Source of the DNA: Malachius bipustulatus
Taxonomy: Eukaryota > Arthropoda > Insecta > Coleoptera > Melyridae
NCBI GenBank assembly: GCA_910589415.1
Contig: OU342630.1
Coordinates: forward strand, 76,876,186-76,940,185
Reading direction: 5' to 3'
Length of the DNA stretch: 64,000 bases
In this document: one piece after another, positions 11,905-22,704 of the stretch
Numbering within the stretch: the stretch's first letter is position 1
How the letters are laid out: each line of letters starts with the position of its first letter
Program-made: the position numbers and the translations under genes
The notes under the pieces: generated by a model
Told to the model about the DNA's origin: nothing
The model's database searches: none
The model's input: only the letters and a program-made list of their open reading frames with translations

Positions 11905-13530
11905 TCTCCAAAATCGCGAAATTTCGATTTTAAAAACGCTCCTGTGGCTTTATCTTTCAAGATTAGTGAACGAAATTTTGGGTCCTTGTAAAATTTGGGA
12001 ATGACGTTGGATTTTCGTTGAAAAACTTTCCAAAAGTCCCATCACTTCTACAGGGTGTCCCTTCAAAATTCCAGGTATCCGGTTTTTGTCATCTCATTTC
12101 AGGTCGCAGTTTTGAATCTAGGAGGCTGAAATTTTTGTGGGAGTAAGATATCTATAAAAACTGGTCTGGTATTGTACTTGAGCAAAATCGGTCGAGCGGT
12201 TTCAAAATGGCGGTCATTTTAATTTTTGAAAAATTTGCTAATATTTGAACCCCTGTATGAGCAAGATGGAAAAAAACTTTGAAACCAAATCAACAGGGTT
12301 TGAAGAAAATTGTTTCAAATTTAATTTAATGTAACAAAATTTACATTACTTTTATTATTAAGCCAGTGGCGTGGATAGGAAAGTGGTAAAAATGGCTAAA
12401 TTTCCCTAACAATTTATGAGCACATTTTTGAAGCAATTGAACTGAAATTTTTACAGTAGATAACTATACTAATAGCCTTTAACACTTAAAAATTTCAAGA
12501 AGTGAGTAAGAAAAATGGCCGAGATATTCGAATTTTTTTTACATGATGTTTATTTCTCTAAAATTTTAAGAACGCTCCAGTAGCTTAATTTTTCAAGATT
12601 AATGAACGAAATTTTTTACTTTTGTGAAACTTATTAGGGATGACGTTTGATTTTCACAAAAAAACATTTACCTAAAATTGCGCTACTTTTACAACGTGTC
12701 TCTCCAAATTTACAAAAAAAAAAAAAGAAACGGGTATGAGGCACGGTTTCTGGTCGCTGTTTTCAATCTAGGGGGCTGAAATTTTTTTGGTAGTAAGATG
12801 CAAGTAGTCGTATGGTACTGAATTTGAGTTAAATCAGAAGAGCCGTTCCAAAATGGCGGCCTTTTCAATTTTAGGAAAAATTGATAGATTTTAAACCCCT
12901 AAATAAGCCAGTTAGAAACAAAAACTTTTAAACGAAATTAACATTACTGGAAGAAAATTATTTGAAATTTGAGTTATAAAATATTAAGTTAAAATATTGC
13001 AATAAAATTTGCAATATTTTTATTATTAAGCCAGTGGCGTGGGTAGGAAAAGGGAAAAAAGGCTAAATTTCTATAACCGTTTATGAACATATTTTTTGAG
13101 GATATGAAATGAAATTTTGACTGAACTAATAACCCTTAACTATGAAAAATTTCAAGAAGCAAATAAAAAAATGGCGGAGATATTAGAATATTTTTACATT
13201 ATTATGTTTATTCCTCTAAAATTTAAAATTTTCGGTTTTCAAAGCTCCCCTTTCACTTTTTCCGTTCTATAAAAGGTAGTCTAAAAAATAGTATTTTTTA
13301 AGTAAAGTTAGCCAGTGGCGGGCATAGGAAATGGGCCAAAATTGTTCAATTTTGCCAATGTTTTTTTTTTTGTTTTGTTATATTTAAAAATTCATTCTAT
13401 GGCACGGTTTAAAACGAAATGAAATGCAATGTCAGTGAATATCACCTGACTATGTAAAATTTCAGAAAGCCAATTTAGAAAGCGGTGAAAATATTCAGAA
13501 TTGAATCGCATAAAAATACACTATTTCTGC
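11905..13530 (+). repeat. tandem ~650 bp satellite-like repeat, about 2.5 units
   Basis: Landmarks recur with a period of about 650 bp: TATTTCTCYAAAAT (near 11901, 12549 and, diverged, 13205), a GAACGAAATTTT block, AATCTAGG.GGCTGAAATTTT, AAATGGCGGYC, and AGCCAGTGGCGTGG.TAGGAAA (12360, 13028, 13308). The third unit is shortened internally. Units are diverged by many substitutions. The same family, inverted and also with a ~650 bp period, lies at 57640-57903 plus 60671-61320. No coding potential. Mobile origin is possible but no termini are visible. Confidence 0.7.
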
Positions 13531-13880
13531 GATTGATGCGCAAGAAGGTTTTTTTTTATCGTGGCGGTGGTAAGTAGAAATTCGTTGCCAGATCAGATTT
13601 TGAATGAATAAATTTTTTCTGTTTCGAGAATTTAGATCGAGTTCGAGAGATATTCAAGACGACTCGACGTAACGACTAACGATGATTTAATTCCAGTTCT
13701 TAGGAAACGACAAGACCAGAAGCGGTATACGGCGCTACGAGATCGGTGATCTGGATGTGCTAGACTGTAATAATAACGTAGCGCTGGTTTATTAGAATCA
13801 CGTATTTGTTCTAAGAGTTCTATGAATAAACCAAATCACCGTAATAATGACATCACATAATTGTACATAATCTACATAAG
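13531..13880. other. no clear feature
   Basis: Slightly GC-richer sequence between the tandem repeat and the next element. No ORF, inverted repeat or RNA gene is recognised. A segment ATGACATCACATAAT near 13848 is echoed at 14929 on the far side of the next element. Confidence 0.4.
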
Positions 13881-14920
13881 TTCGCATGCAAAACCGGATA
13901 TATCCACTTTTAGAAATTTTTCAGGAGATGAAAAAAACACCCTACGTATTAACTAAAAGAAATATTGTTATTTTGAAAAGATACGTTTTATTATAATGGG
14001 CTAACCAATTGGTTGACGTAATTTTTTTTGTAAAAATCGCCATCACATTGGCGTTATTAGCAAAAAAAATATGGATATATCCGGTTTTGAAAACAAATGA
14101 AATACATTGAGGAAAAAAATATTTATTTTTCTTAAAAAAAAAACAAAATAAGTTCATTTAAGCAGTTTTTGAACAATTAACAAAAAAATTATTATTAAAA
14201 AATACACTTAACTCAAGCAGTCTTTGAAAAATTAACAAAAAAATATATATTATGTATTGCAGTCTCTTCGTGAAGGCAATCGCATGGCTCGTCTCCTTCT
14301 TGTGTTTCTTTATTTTCCAAAATATCTATATTTTCTCCTCCGCTACCGTCTAATAAGTTTTTATACCACAAAAGGTCTTTCCTGGTTCTCCAATCTTCCC
14401 CAAAATGCTCCTTCATCAAATGAGTCAAACTTTTTTCTTTTTTTTTCTTTTTTTCTGGTATAAAATTACCTAATGGTAATCTATTTAGCTGTAAGTTATC
14501 TTCAGATTTTCCTTTCTTGAGAAGTGACTCCCAAGTTGTGTCAGATGCTGCGAAGCGATAAAATTGAAACGTCTTTACTTTAATAGTAGTTTTATTATTT
14601 TTATTCAGAAATTTTTTCAAGTGAATTTTTTTGCATTCCGAAATTCTCTTTATTTTCTTATACACCTTGTGAAGTTCTTTAACGTCGTACATTTACCAGT
14701 CAGGACCGAGTGTTTTGCTGCGCACAGACTTGTTTATTTGGATATATCCGCTTTTGTTCACAAAATTTGGATATAACCGGTTTTGCACCAAATGTAAAGG
14801 GATTTATACGGTTTTGGTTACAAACGGATACATGGGCCTATAGATATCACGACGTGCATCCAGAAACCACTGAAACATGATTTTGGGTAAAAAGTGGATA
14901 TATCCGGTTTTGCACGCGAA
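13881..14920. mobile_element. DNA element with 32 bp TIRs and repeated subterminal motif
   Basis: Both ends carry an inverted repeat of about 32 bp (TTCGCRTGCAAAACCGG followed by ATATATCCACTTTTA) with one mismatch. Variants of GGATATATCCGGTTTTG occur again inside at about 14070, 14738, 14770 and 14810, mostly in the same orientation near the right end. Repeated subterminal motifs of this type are usually transposase-binding sites. The minus-strand ORF at 14213-14692 lies between the ends. No clear target duplication is visible. I cannot assign a superfamily. Confidence 0.65.
14213..14692 (-). CDS. uncharacterised transposon-encoded protein, 159 aa
   Basis: An ATG-initiated open frame of 159 codons lies inside the TIR element above. 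The N-terminal 50 residues are Lys-rich and basic (VYKKIKR, ECKKIHLKKFLNK). The middle has FYRFAASDTTWESLLKKGK, followed by a Lys-run (EKKKKKEK), then LMKEHFGEDWRTRKDLLWYK and an acidic tail with CDCLHEE. Its layout recalls anonymous C-terminal segments of insect DNA-transposon proteins, but I do not recognise a DDE core or zinc finger, and I do not name a family. It may be the last exon of a longer transposase whose 5' part is lost in this copy. Basic composition and subterminal repeats suggest a DNA-binding role, which is inference only. Confidence 0.55.
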   Translation of the reverse strand: MYDVKELHKVYKKIKRISECKKIHLKKFLNKNNKTTIKVKTFQFYRFAASDTTWESLLKKGKSEDNLQLNRLPLGNFIPEKKKKKEKSLTHLMKEHFGEDWRTRKDLLWYKNLLDGSGGENIDILENKETQEGDEPCDCLHEETAIHNIYFFVNFSKTA

Positions 14921-14966
14921 CTCCTCTAGATGACATCGCATAATCTACCAACACTGGTTGTATATA

Positions 14967-15469
14967 CAGGGTGTTTCAGAGATATAGGATAAAATTTAAG
15001 GGGGTAGCTCCTCTCCTCTCTTAAATGTTACTTGAAAAAAAAAATTCTGTACAAAATATCGTTTCGTTTAAAAAAGGGTAGCGAAGTTTAAAAAATTTAA
15101 GAGTTTTTGGTTATAACTCGTGAATATTTAAACTGATTGTGATAAAACTTGGCACGAACAATAAACAAACAAAGATCTCTAATTTGGCTATTTCAGGTTT
15201 TGTAGATATATTCCAGTGGCGTTGATATACCAGGTTAGCACTCCTTTTCCCTCCCTATCTTTGTCCTTTTCCCTCCCAGCCAATGTCACTTTATACATTT
15301 TTTTAAATGAATTTTTAATGAAATCGATAATTTTGCAATGTCAATGGCGCAACCAAATACCTGAGAAAACTTCAAAAAGAACTTACAGTACTGCGGTAAG
15401 AAAATTTACTACTCTTAAAAAATAGCTTGTCATAACATGGTCCGAGTGCGTGAGTTACTGATCACCCTG
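14967..15469. mobile_element. mariner-type MITE (503 bp)
   Basis: Starts CAGGGTGTTTCAG and ends CTGATCACCCTG, flanked by TA (14965-14966 and 15470-15471). Terminal inverted repeats are short (about 12 bp, imperfect), and no long-arm palindrome is present. The interior carries the recurrent CCAGTGGCGT motif near 15211. Non-coding. Confidence 0.7.
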
Positions 15470-15471
15470 TA

Positions 15472-16505
15472 TATGCGTTGCCATCTTTACTAAATTCCCA
15501 GTGATTTTATGTATATGCCGTTCACATATTAAAAAAGCATTGGTAGGCCATGAACTTTTGTTTTTAGGTTTACAAAAATGAAAACTCCCTAGATCTTGAT
15601 TGACAATATCAGCTGATCGAGGTATTGAAGGTTAAGTAAACACCGACACTTTTCAAATTGCTCAAATTGCCTCAGCTGATTAACAGCCTTGTTGTCTAAT
15701 TGAAGTTTTATGATAGATATGTATTGTTATATATTTTCAGAAAGAGATATTATCTAGCCTGGTTATGACCTGTCTGGCCATTGGGGTTTTGGTTATTGGG
15801 TAGTATAATAATTATAGATATCACTGAGTTCTGGTCAATGGTCATTATTTTAAAAACTGTACAGTTTCAGAAGGCAACCACACATTTCAATTTTTTATAA
15901 TTCGCATTGAGCTGAAATTTAGTACAAGACCTTTAGGACTTTATTCCAAATAAAATACTCACAGCCAATATTATAAAAGCTCATTTAAAGGCTCGTTAAA
16001 GGCTAACGGGCAGAGTTTTTCCACGTTTCTTCCACGTGCCCTTGCACAATAGTGACACTCGAGCTTTACGTCAAATAGGTTGAAGATAAACCAAGAGCGG
16101 AGTGCAATCGAACGTGTTTTTTCGATCGGTATTTCAATTATTGTTGATCGGGCGATATTAATACGTTATCTTAATATGTTAACGTCACGCAGTGAGTTCC
16201 GAAGATGAGTTCTCAAAATGTAGAGCTGTGCTTGTCTCTAAGCGGAAGAAACTCAAACTTTCCCTCATCGCTAGGAAAATGTACGTCATTAATTAACTGA
16301 AATTAGCAGCATAAAGAACGTATTACTTGATGGAAGATAGTATCAACTACAGGTATTCAAACAGGGTGTTGAAAAAGTTCTAGTACCATCCAATAAATCC
16401 TTAAATATTGAGTTTTGAAAAAAAATGCCAAAAACAGGTCCGTTTTTCAATCTAAAATGCTTTCTATTGAATTAAAAAAGGAATATACCGAATGTCACTT
16501 GGCTC
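15472..16505. other. no gene; contains a dispersed repeat copy and a mariner-like end
   Basis: Holds the second 90 bp repeat (15870-15959) and an isolated ACAGGGTGTTG near 16361 resembling a mariner end without a visible partner. Otherwise nothing recognised. Confidence 0.45.
15870..15959 (+). repeat. dispersed 90 bp repeat, copy 2
   Basis: Same-orientation copy of 7320-7409 with a few substitutions; flanks are unrelated. Confidence 0.75.
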
Positions 16506-17010
16506 AGTAATAACGACAATATCTATTTTTTTTTTAAATATACATCTGAGAAAATCCAATAAGAATAATTTTTACAATTGCAGTTTAATTGAGCAAGGGA
16601 AAATCACATTTTTTTTCATTTTGAAAGCATTCTACATCGGAAACAGCAGTTCCAAATTTCAGAGCACGGCTTAGGTGTCCCTATTTTAACTGTTCATGTG
16701 CTACCATACAGTGCACTTGAAATTTTTAATACAGGGTGAATAAAAATCTGATAAAATTTATCACCCTGTATTCAAATTTAAACACATAGGACACCATAAG
16801 ATAGGATAGGGAGTCTTTTAAGCCGTGTTCCGATATTTGGAGCCGTTTCCTCGTATACTGCTTTCAAAATAAGAATTGCTATTTTCACTTGCTTATAACT
16901 CATAAGCTACTTAATTTACACTGTAACGTATTGTCCATTCTTATATTGGATTTTCTCAATAAATATGAAAATAGAATAATATTTGGGGTGTCCTATAATT
17001 AAAAAAATAG
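16506..17010. repeat. diverged inverted repeat (foldback), ~200 bp arms
   Basis: The left part (about 16508-16690) and right part (about 16800-17005) are inverted relatives: ATTTTGAAAGCA, CACGGCTTA, GAGAAAATCCAATA and TAGGTGTCC all reappear reverse-complemented in the expected order. Similarity is only moderate, so this is an old foldback element. A 37 bp TA-flanked insert sits near its centre. Confidence 0.65.
16732..16768. mobile_element. 37 bp TA-flanked inverted-repeat sequence
   Basis: CAGGGTGAATAAAAAT opens and ATTTATCACCCTG closes the segment, and TA flanks both sides (16730-16731 and 16769-16770). It has the outer ends of a mariner-type element and practically no interior, so it looks like an extreme internal-deletion derivative. 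Confidence 0.55.
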
Positions 17011-17024
17011 ACAACGTGATCTGA

Positions 17025-17275
17025 TAATTGAACCCTATGCTGCAACAACGTTGTAAGTGCTAAAAGTAAATTTTGCGGAAAGTAAACATTTTTTGTGAAG
17101 CAATATAATATATCAGCTTAAAAACATTAATATATTAATTACTTATATTCATTAATTAACATTAATATATTAATGTTTGTAAGCTGATATATTATATTGC
17201 TTCACAAAAAATGTTTACTTTCCGCAAAATTTACTTTTAGCACTTACAACGTTGTTGCAGCATAGGGTTCAATTA
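17025..17275. repeat. near-perfect 250 bp palindrome
   Basis: The arms 17025-17129 and about 17171-17275 match inverted with almost no difference (GAACCCTATGCTGCAAC at the outer left, its complement at the outer right). The centre is itself rich in ATTAAT palindromes. No coding potential. It could be a young foldback MITE or a hairpin formed by replication slippage. Confidence 0.85.
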
Positions 17276-19140
17276 CTGAACCAAGGAACACCATGTATAA
17301 AAATATGTTACGCGAAAAAAAATTCAAAAAAATTAACCGGTTTTTTAATTTTTTCCAAAACTGAAAATGGATTTATTGGAGCGTACCCGGACTTTTTCAA
17401 CCCCCGATGTGTATCCTGATTAAACCTGATGGTCACCTTTGGAATTTGGATCAAAAACTTTTGCCTGTAATAAGTAGGGAAATTATTATAAATTAATTTC
17501 ACATAAAAATTCGAACGATAAATTGAAATGTATGTTGTTGAATGCAAGTAATAGATAATTCATGTTCATAGGATAAGTAATACAAAACTGCTGAATAAGT
17601 AAACATAAGTATAACTCAAGAAAACATGATTCAAGAAAACGAAACGTCATGATATAGTATATTGTTTTGTTGAAAATTTAACGAAGCTTATTATAACCTA
17701 AACCTACATCATCCGGAAAGATTTCTCTTCGTAAATATTTATTTTTAGTTGCTGTCATAACTAGAGCTTGTAATGGATCACGCAAAGTTTCTCCCTCAGC
17801 GCGCGTTAAAATTTAACCATGGGCCAGGAAAAAGGTTTCTGACAACCCAGAATAAATCATGACTCAGCAGCTTTGGACTTTCGGGGTTACACTAAATCAA
17901 ACTGACAAACATACAAAGACAACAAATTTACTCTCGTTCGAGGTTGCTCTCTAAATCACGTTTGATGGTGTTCACGCCAAAAAAGGCTAATGGCCTTTTA
18001 TTTATTAAGTTGGTTCCTCATTTATTCTTTAAAAAACACGATACATGAGCAAACCATAAACTACGGTTAGAAAATCGCGTCACGTCCTCGGAAAGGGCTT
18101 CAAAATATATATCATTGAAATTGTGAATAAGCCTTAAGCTAGTTAATAAAACGGTAACTAATAAAGAGTTAAAAAAATTACTAAAGAATTTATGAGTTTC
18201 TTGAAAGTTGGTACGCAATAGGTAGAGTTTATCTTAGACTTAGAAATGTGTCATTCTTTCACTGAGTTCTAAAGGGTTCATAGAATTTATAATTTTAATC
18301 TAAAATTTAACTTAAAAGGTAAACTAGATTTCATACATCTTATGATGAAAAGCTACCTCCTTAACTAAAGACATTTTTGGTCCTGAATAAGCCATCACGA
18401 GTAGCAAGATTTTACATTAAGGTAATTTAAAAGCTTTCTTCAGAATGTTACACTCTTAGCAGTTACGAATCCGTATGATTATTTTCTTAATTACTTGCCA
18501 CAACGTTGTCTTCAAACTGAAACTTAAATTTAATTTGGGTTTTCGGAGCGAGATTTCTATAGAGGTACCTACATACTCTGTGTGACGTTAATTATTGTGC
18601 CAGGAAAAAAATTAGATTTGTTTCAAAATTAATTACTCTCATTTATATTAAACGAAGTTTATTAAGTTTCTCTCACTATTACAAGTTAGCTCAGTAGAAA
18701 TTAACATTAAAATCGCAAAGCTTGATGTAGTTGTGTTTTTTTTTTTTGGTATGTTGTACGGATCATTTAGGGTAGCGTGAATCCAAATTTTCGACTTCGA
18801 AAGTCTTGAAGGTACTCGCTTTGCACCACGGGAAAAACTGCGAAATTTTGGGTCTCATTTTAATTTTTAGCTCTAAGAAGTTATAAACTATGCCTTAACT
18901 AAGCCCTTCAAAGATGGTCACATTTTCTATAAACTTATTGACAATGTTAAATTTTACGAACGAAGCCTGCGAGGCTATTACCTACTCGTAGTTCACCCAC
19001 AATCTTGAAAACACGAAAAGAAGATAAAAATGAATTTTCGAACAACTGAGACAAGACAAAAGGCTAAAAATTATGCAAAACGGTTAATTAATTTTTAATT
19101 TGCAGGATATTTCGGAAAATTCAGAGGAATAGAAAAAACA
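17276..19140. other. no recognisable feature
   Basis: AT-rich, with short ORFs that lack any motif. No repeat or RNA gene identified. Confidence 0.4.
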
Positions 19141-19143
19141 GGT

Positions 19144-19570
19144 TTGCACTTAAAAACTTTATACGCAAATTATTGTTTCTTTGTTCTCAAGGTACGTACT
19201 AGAAACTGGTGCAACGAGTGCAATGTCGGTTCCGGCGGGAGTCTGTTTTGTGTGCAGGCTTGCACTTCACCACATCCTATGAGTCTCCATTGCATTTGTT
19301 TCCTTTGTGAGGAGAAAATCACTGAAGAGTTTCGTCAGCTCCAAAAGAAACATCCCAAGTCACGCAGAAATGAGGTCCACTAAATTGACAGCCAGTTATA
19401 CCGCCTTGTACCTACTTCTGACCTTGTTGCACCTGATGCCATGTACCATATAAATGATGACACAAGAAGTTGCATACAGCCTGCAATCCAGCGTAAGATG
19501 GAAGAAATACCCAGAACCCAAAAATGTCCCGAGTGCATGGAATACATATATTCCATATATTATATAAAAA
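19144..19570 (+). pseudogene. decayed transposon-type protein remnant (Cys-rich, DLVAxDAxYH)
   Basis: One frame reads RTRNWCNECNVG with further Cys residues (FCVQAC, CICFLC), reminiscent of the Cys-rich C-terminus of piggyBac transposases. It continues as CFLCEEKITEEFRQLQ to a stop near 19383. A different phase after it reads DLVAPDAMYHINDD, close to a DLVAxDAxYHxxC motif I associate with anonymous transposon-linked insect proteins. The pieces are in separate frames with stops between, so this is a pseudogene at best. The two similarities may belong to different parents. Confidence is low because each match is short. Confidence 0.35.
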
Positions 19571-19605
19571 TATAATAATTATAATAGAAGTAATTGCCAA
19601 ATAAA

Positions 19606-19783
19606 TATATTAATAGAAAATTGTTAAGGGCTATAGGCAAAAGTTTTTCTTTAAAGTGTGGTCTTTATTATAATATCAACGTTTCGACCGAACAATTTGG
19701 TCATCTTCGGGATTCTATTATAATAAAGACCACACTTTAAGGAAAAACTTTTGCCTATAGCCCTTAACAATTTTCTATTAATA
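19606..19783. repeat. 178 bp palindrome with hammerhead-like motif in the loop
   Basis: Arms 19606-19674 and 19717-19783 match inverted almost perfectly (AGGGCTATAGGCAAAAG and complement). The 42 nt loop, read on the minus strand, has CGAAGA, T, GACC ... GGTC, GAAACGTTGA, the same layout as the 3' motif of the Penelope dimer at 9-11.9 kb. A non-autonomous Penelope-type or retrozyme-like derivative is possible. Non-coding. Confidence 0.75.
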
Positions 19784-19827
19784 TAAAAATATACAATTTC
19801 TCCTTAATAACTACCGAAATAGTTATT

Positions 19828-20538
19828 AGTTGGGATACAATAAGGGTTTTCGGTCACGTTCAAGGTCTGGAGATTTTTTGTCTCCTTCTTCAGAGTCGTA
19901 CTAATCTAAATAAAGACTGCATAACAGAAAATCGCAGTTATTCCGAAACATTAGCACGTGTTATCGTTTGGGGCTGACATGGTCAAAATTCTTCACATTC
20001 AGTGCATCAGTAATTAGAAAACTTCAGGGTGGTCATTCCCATCATCATTATAAGCATCCAAATTTTTAGGAATTAATTTAACATTTAAAAAAATACTTAA
20101 CAACACGCACAAGGAGTCCTCACTGGGAGTGATGAATTTAACCGACATCAAAATGGCCGATTGACCTGGTTTCTCGGTTTTTCTCTTGAAATTTCAATTT
20201 TAATGTGTTTTGTGCGTGTTGTTAAGTATTTTTTTAAATGTTAAATTAATTCCTAAAAATTTGGATGCTTATAATGATGATGGGAATGACCACCCTGAAG
20301 TTTTCTAATTACTGATGCACTGAATGTGAAGAATTTTGACCATGTCAGCCCCAAACGATAACACGTGCTAATGTTTCGGAATAACTGCGATTTTCTGTTA
20401 TGCAGCCTTTATTTAGATTAGTACGACTCTGAAGAAGGAGACAAAAAATCTCCGAAATATAAGTCAGTACACATGATCATACTGTTTTAATTAGCCCAGA
20501 CCTTGAACGTGATCGAAAACCCTTATTGTATCCCAACT
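19828..20538. mobile_element. head-to-head inverted dimer of a non-coding element
   Basis: Left arm 19828-20112 and right arm 20210-20538 are inverted copies, with a 97 bp spacer. The right arm holds CTGAAGA (20429-20435), a GGAGA/TCTCC stem-loop and GAAAT (20454-20458); the left arm has the same motif on the other strand but lacks about 44 nt, including the GAAA part. The motif sits 80-110 bp from each outer end, the same position as in the Penelope dimer at 9058-11855, though the sequence family is different. This suggests a second Penelope-type 3'-end dimer. No protein is encoded. Confidence 0.7.
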
Positions 20539-20554
20539 ATAAAAATATATATAA

Positions 20555-20734
20555 ACTCATCTCCAGACTTACGATCCTGAGGAAGCTGTGGAAGAACATC
20601 ATAAACGCGAAGAACTTGGCGAACCTGAGGAACGTGACAAACCTGAGGAAGATCGTGTTGAAGCTGGAGAAAAACGTGAAAACGTGAAGTTAAACCTCAA
20701 GAAAAAAAAAAACAGCCTAGTGACACGATCTTAA
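20555..20734 (+). other. 59-codon open stretch, acidic and charged
   Basis: The frame is open from 20555 to the TAA at 20732-20734 and encodes a highly charged sequence with DPEEAVEEHHKREE, EPEERDKPEED and a Lys-run, i.e. degenerate PEE repeats. There is no ATG; a TCTCCAG just upstream of ACTTACG could act as a splice acceptor. It might be a terminal exon fragment or chance purine-rich sequence. I do not recognise a family. Confidence 0.2.
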
Positions 20735-22700
20735 TAATTACTCTAGTCACAGCTTTGTTATTCTGTACTTTAATGAGCGGAAATTAAAAAATTTACTACA
20801 TTATATTTAATAATGACTTCTCTCATAGAACGAGCGATTTCGTCAATATTTTGCTCCGAACGAGAGCAAAACTTAAAATTGTAAATTTTCGAGAAAAATG
20901 GACCATCTTCAAAGGGTCATAGCTTAATCGTTATTAAAGGATTTATAGAGCTACGGTTGGACTTGAATTGTAACAAATTTAATTAGCTTTAAAAAAAGTA
21001 CTGGATTGTCTTTAAAATTAAATTGTAGAAAAAGGTTAAGGGTCCTTTAGGGCCTCTTAAGGGTGGCTGTTATGAAATAAAAATATGTATAATGATAAAA
21101 AACCTGATAAAGGAATGTCGAATATCCTGGACAGAGATCGCACTTGGTACATTCTCCAGGGATATAATAGCATACTCGATATCTGGATGAGATGAGAGAT
21201 AACAAAGATCGTGGTAGCAAAATATTGAGCACCATCATTTTAGTGAATAGTATGATAGAAAGCGGTTGTCAGAGGATATGTTTGAAAAATGCTACTTGCA
21301 TGTTCAAAATCTTTGGGGTGGTATTTTACCAGTGTGGGCACATTATGGTGTAGTTTTGGGGATATCAATCCGAGATGTAACAAGTAAGTAGGTAGGTACC
21401 TACTCTCTTTCTAAAAAGGAAGGAAAACTAATAATTCCACGAAACTAAAACAAAGAACTCAAAAGACCTAAGAAATCGATTCAAAAAGCATGGAACTTGA
21501 AATGTGGATCTAGAAGAGAGTTTGATCAGTAGAATAAGCACTCATTATTATTGTCAAGAGAAGAGAAAACAATGTAGAGAGAGAGAGAGAGAAAGAAACA
21601 AAATACTCATTGCATTGCAACAAAAGAGATATCAGCGAGTCAGCTGTTGAATGCAACAATTTTTCTTGTTCCGCTCATCATTTCTACTGATTAGACATCA
21701 CATTCTATCAGTATATTTGCTTATTAATTTAGAGTGTTTAATATATATCTTTTTTTAATTATTAAACTTGATGCGAGTTAAACCTGTCTTGAATAACGCT
21801 TGACCCTTGGAGGATTGTTGCATGGTACCGGTGTCCAAAATATAATAGACTAGTAAACAATGGAGTTCATTACTGAGAACTATCCTGGACTCTGGACTTT
21901 ATCTCACCTCTTAGTACATAGGGCACCGAGATAGGGGAGAAAGTGATTGTCAATTAAGTTAATTGTAGCACCCACTCCGGGAGAGATGTGTCTGTCCCAG
22001 GAGCCATTAGAACGATGTCTGGAAAGGACATTAATGTCGGAATTGGCATTATTGCATGTCGTTTCGCAGTTCCCAGCTACGGGGGGATATAAACAGTTTT
22101 ATTGAAGTGTCGCAGGAATGTCCCCAATAAGTTTTATTTACAGCTTTTTGGGGCCCTTGAATTTAGAGTATTAATCGAGGGCTGCCATTTATTCGCTATT
22201 TATTTAATGAGGAATTCTATCTTAGAGACGAGATAAACAAATAAAGCACTCACGGAACACAGCTGAGCTCTTGAAAATAATTACAGAGATATTTTGTTTT
22301 TAACAGTATGCCCCAGGAGGGCGCCCTGGTTCAATTTACAAGAGACAAAATGTGCTTCAGTTAACAATTTCGTTTATAAACATAAATTAAAGGTTCTCAT
22401 TTATAACTCATCACTTGAATATTTCCCGACAGGAGTGTAAATATAATGTTATTATGAAGTTAAGTTTCATTTTTAGACTTCACGTCGTCGGTTTTAATTA
22501 TAGAAGTTGTTTCCAAATCAATCAGAAATTAATTCTTGTATCGGTAACAATATGAAAAATAAACACTTTATTGATTATGTGGACGGTCTCAGATCGAACC
22601 ACAAACTGGGAAGGACATCAAAAAATTAACAATAGATAGAAAAAATGTAAATATGTATTAATCATTCAATACAACTATATCAAAATAACAAAAATTAAAA
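20735..22700. other. no gene recognised; GA microsatellite inside
   Basis: AT-rich, with a short GA tract at 21576-21597. The 21900-22350 part is a little GC-richer but has no recognisable coding or RNA motif. Confidence 0.4.
21576..21597 (+). repeat. GA microsatellite
   Basis: About ten GA units followed by GAAAG; simple sequence. Confidence 0.9.
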
Positions 22701-22704
22701 AATA

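Noticed and set aside
22588..22606. GATCGAACCAC resembling a box B
   Set aside because: No matching tRNA structure around it.
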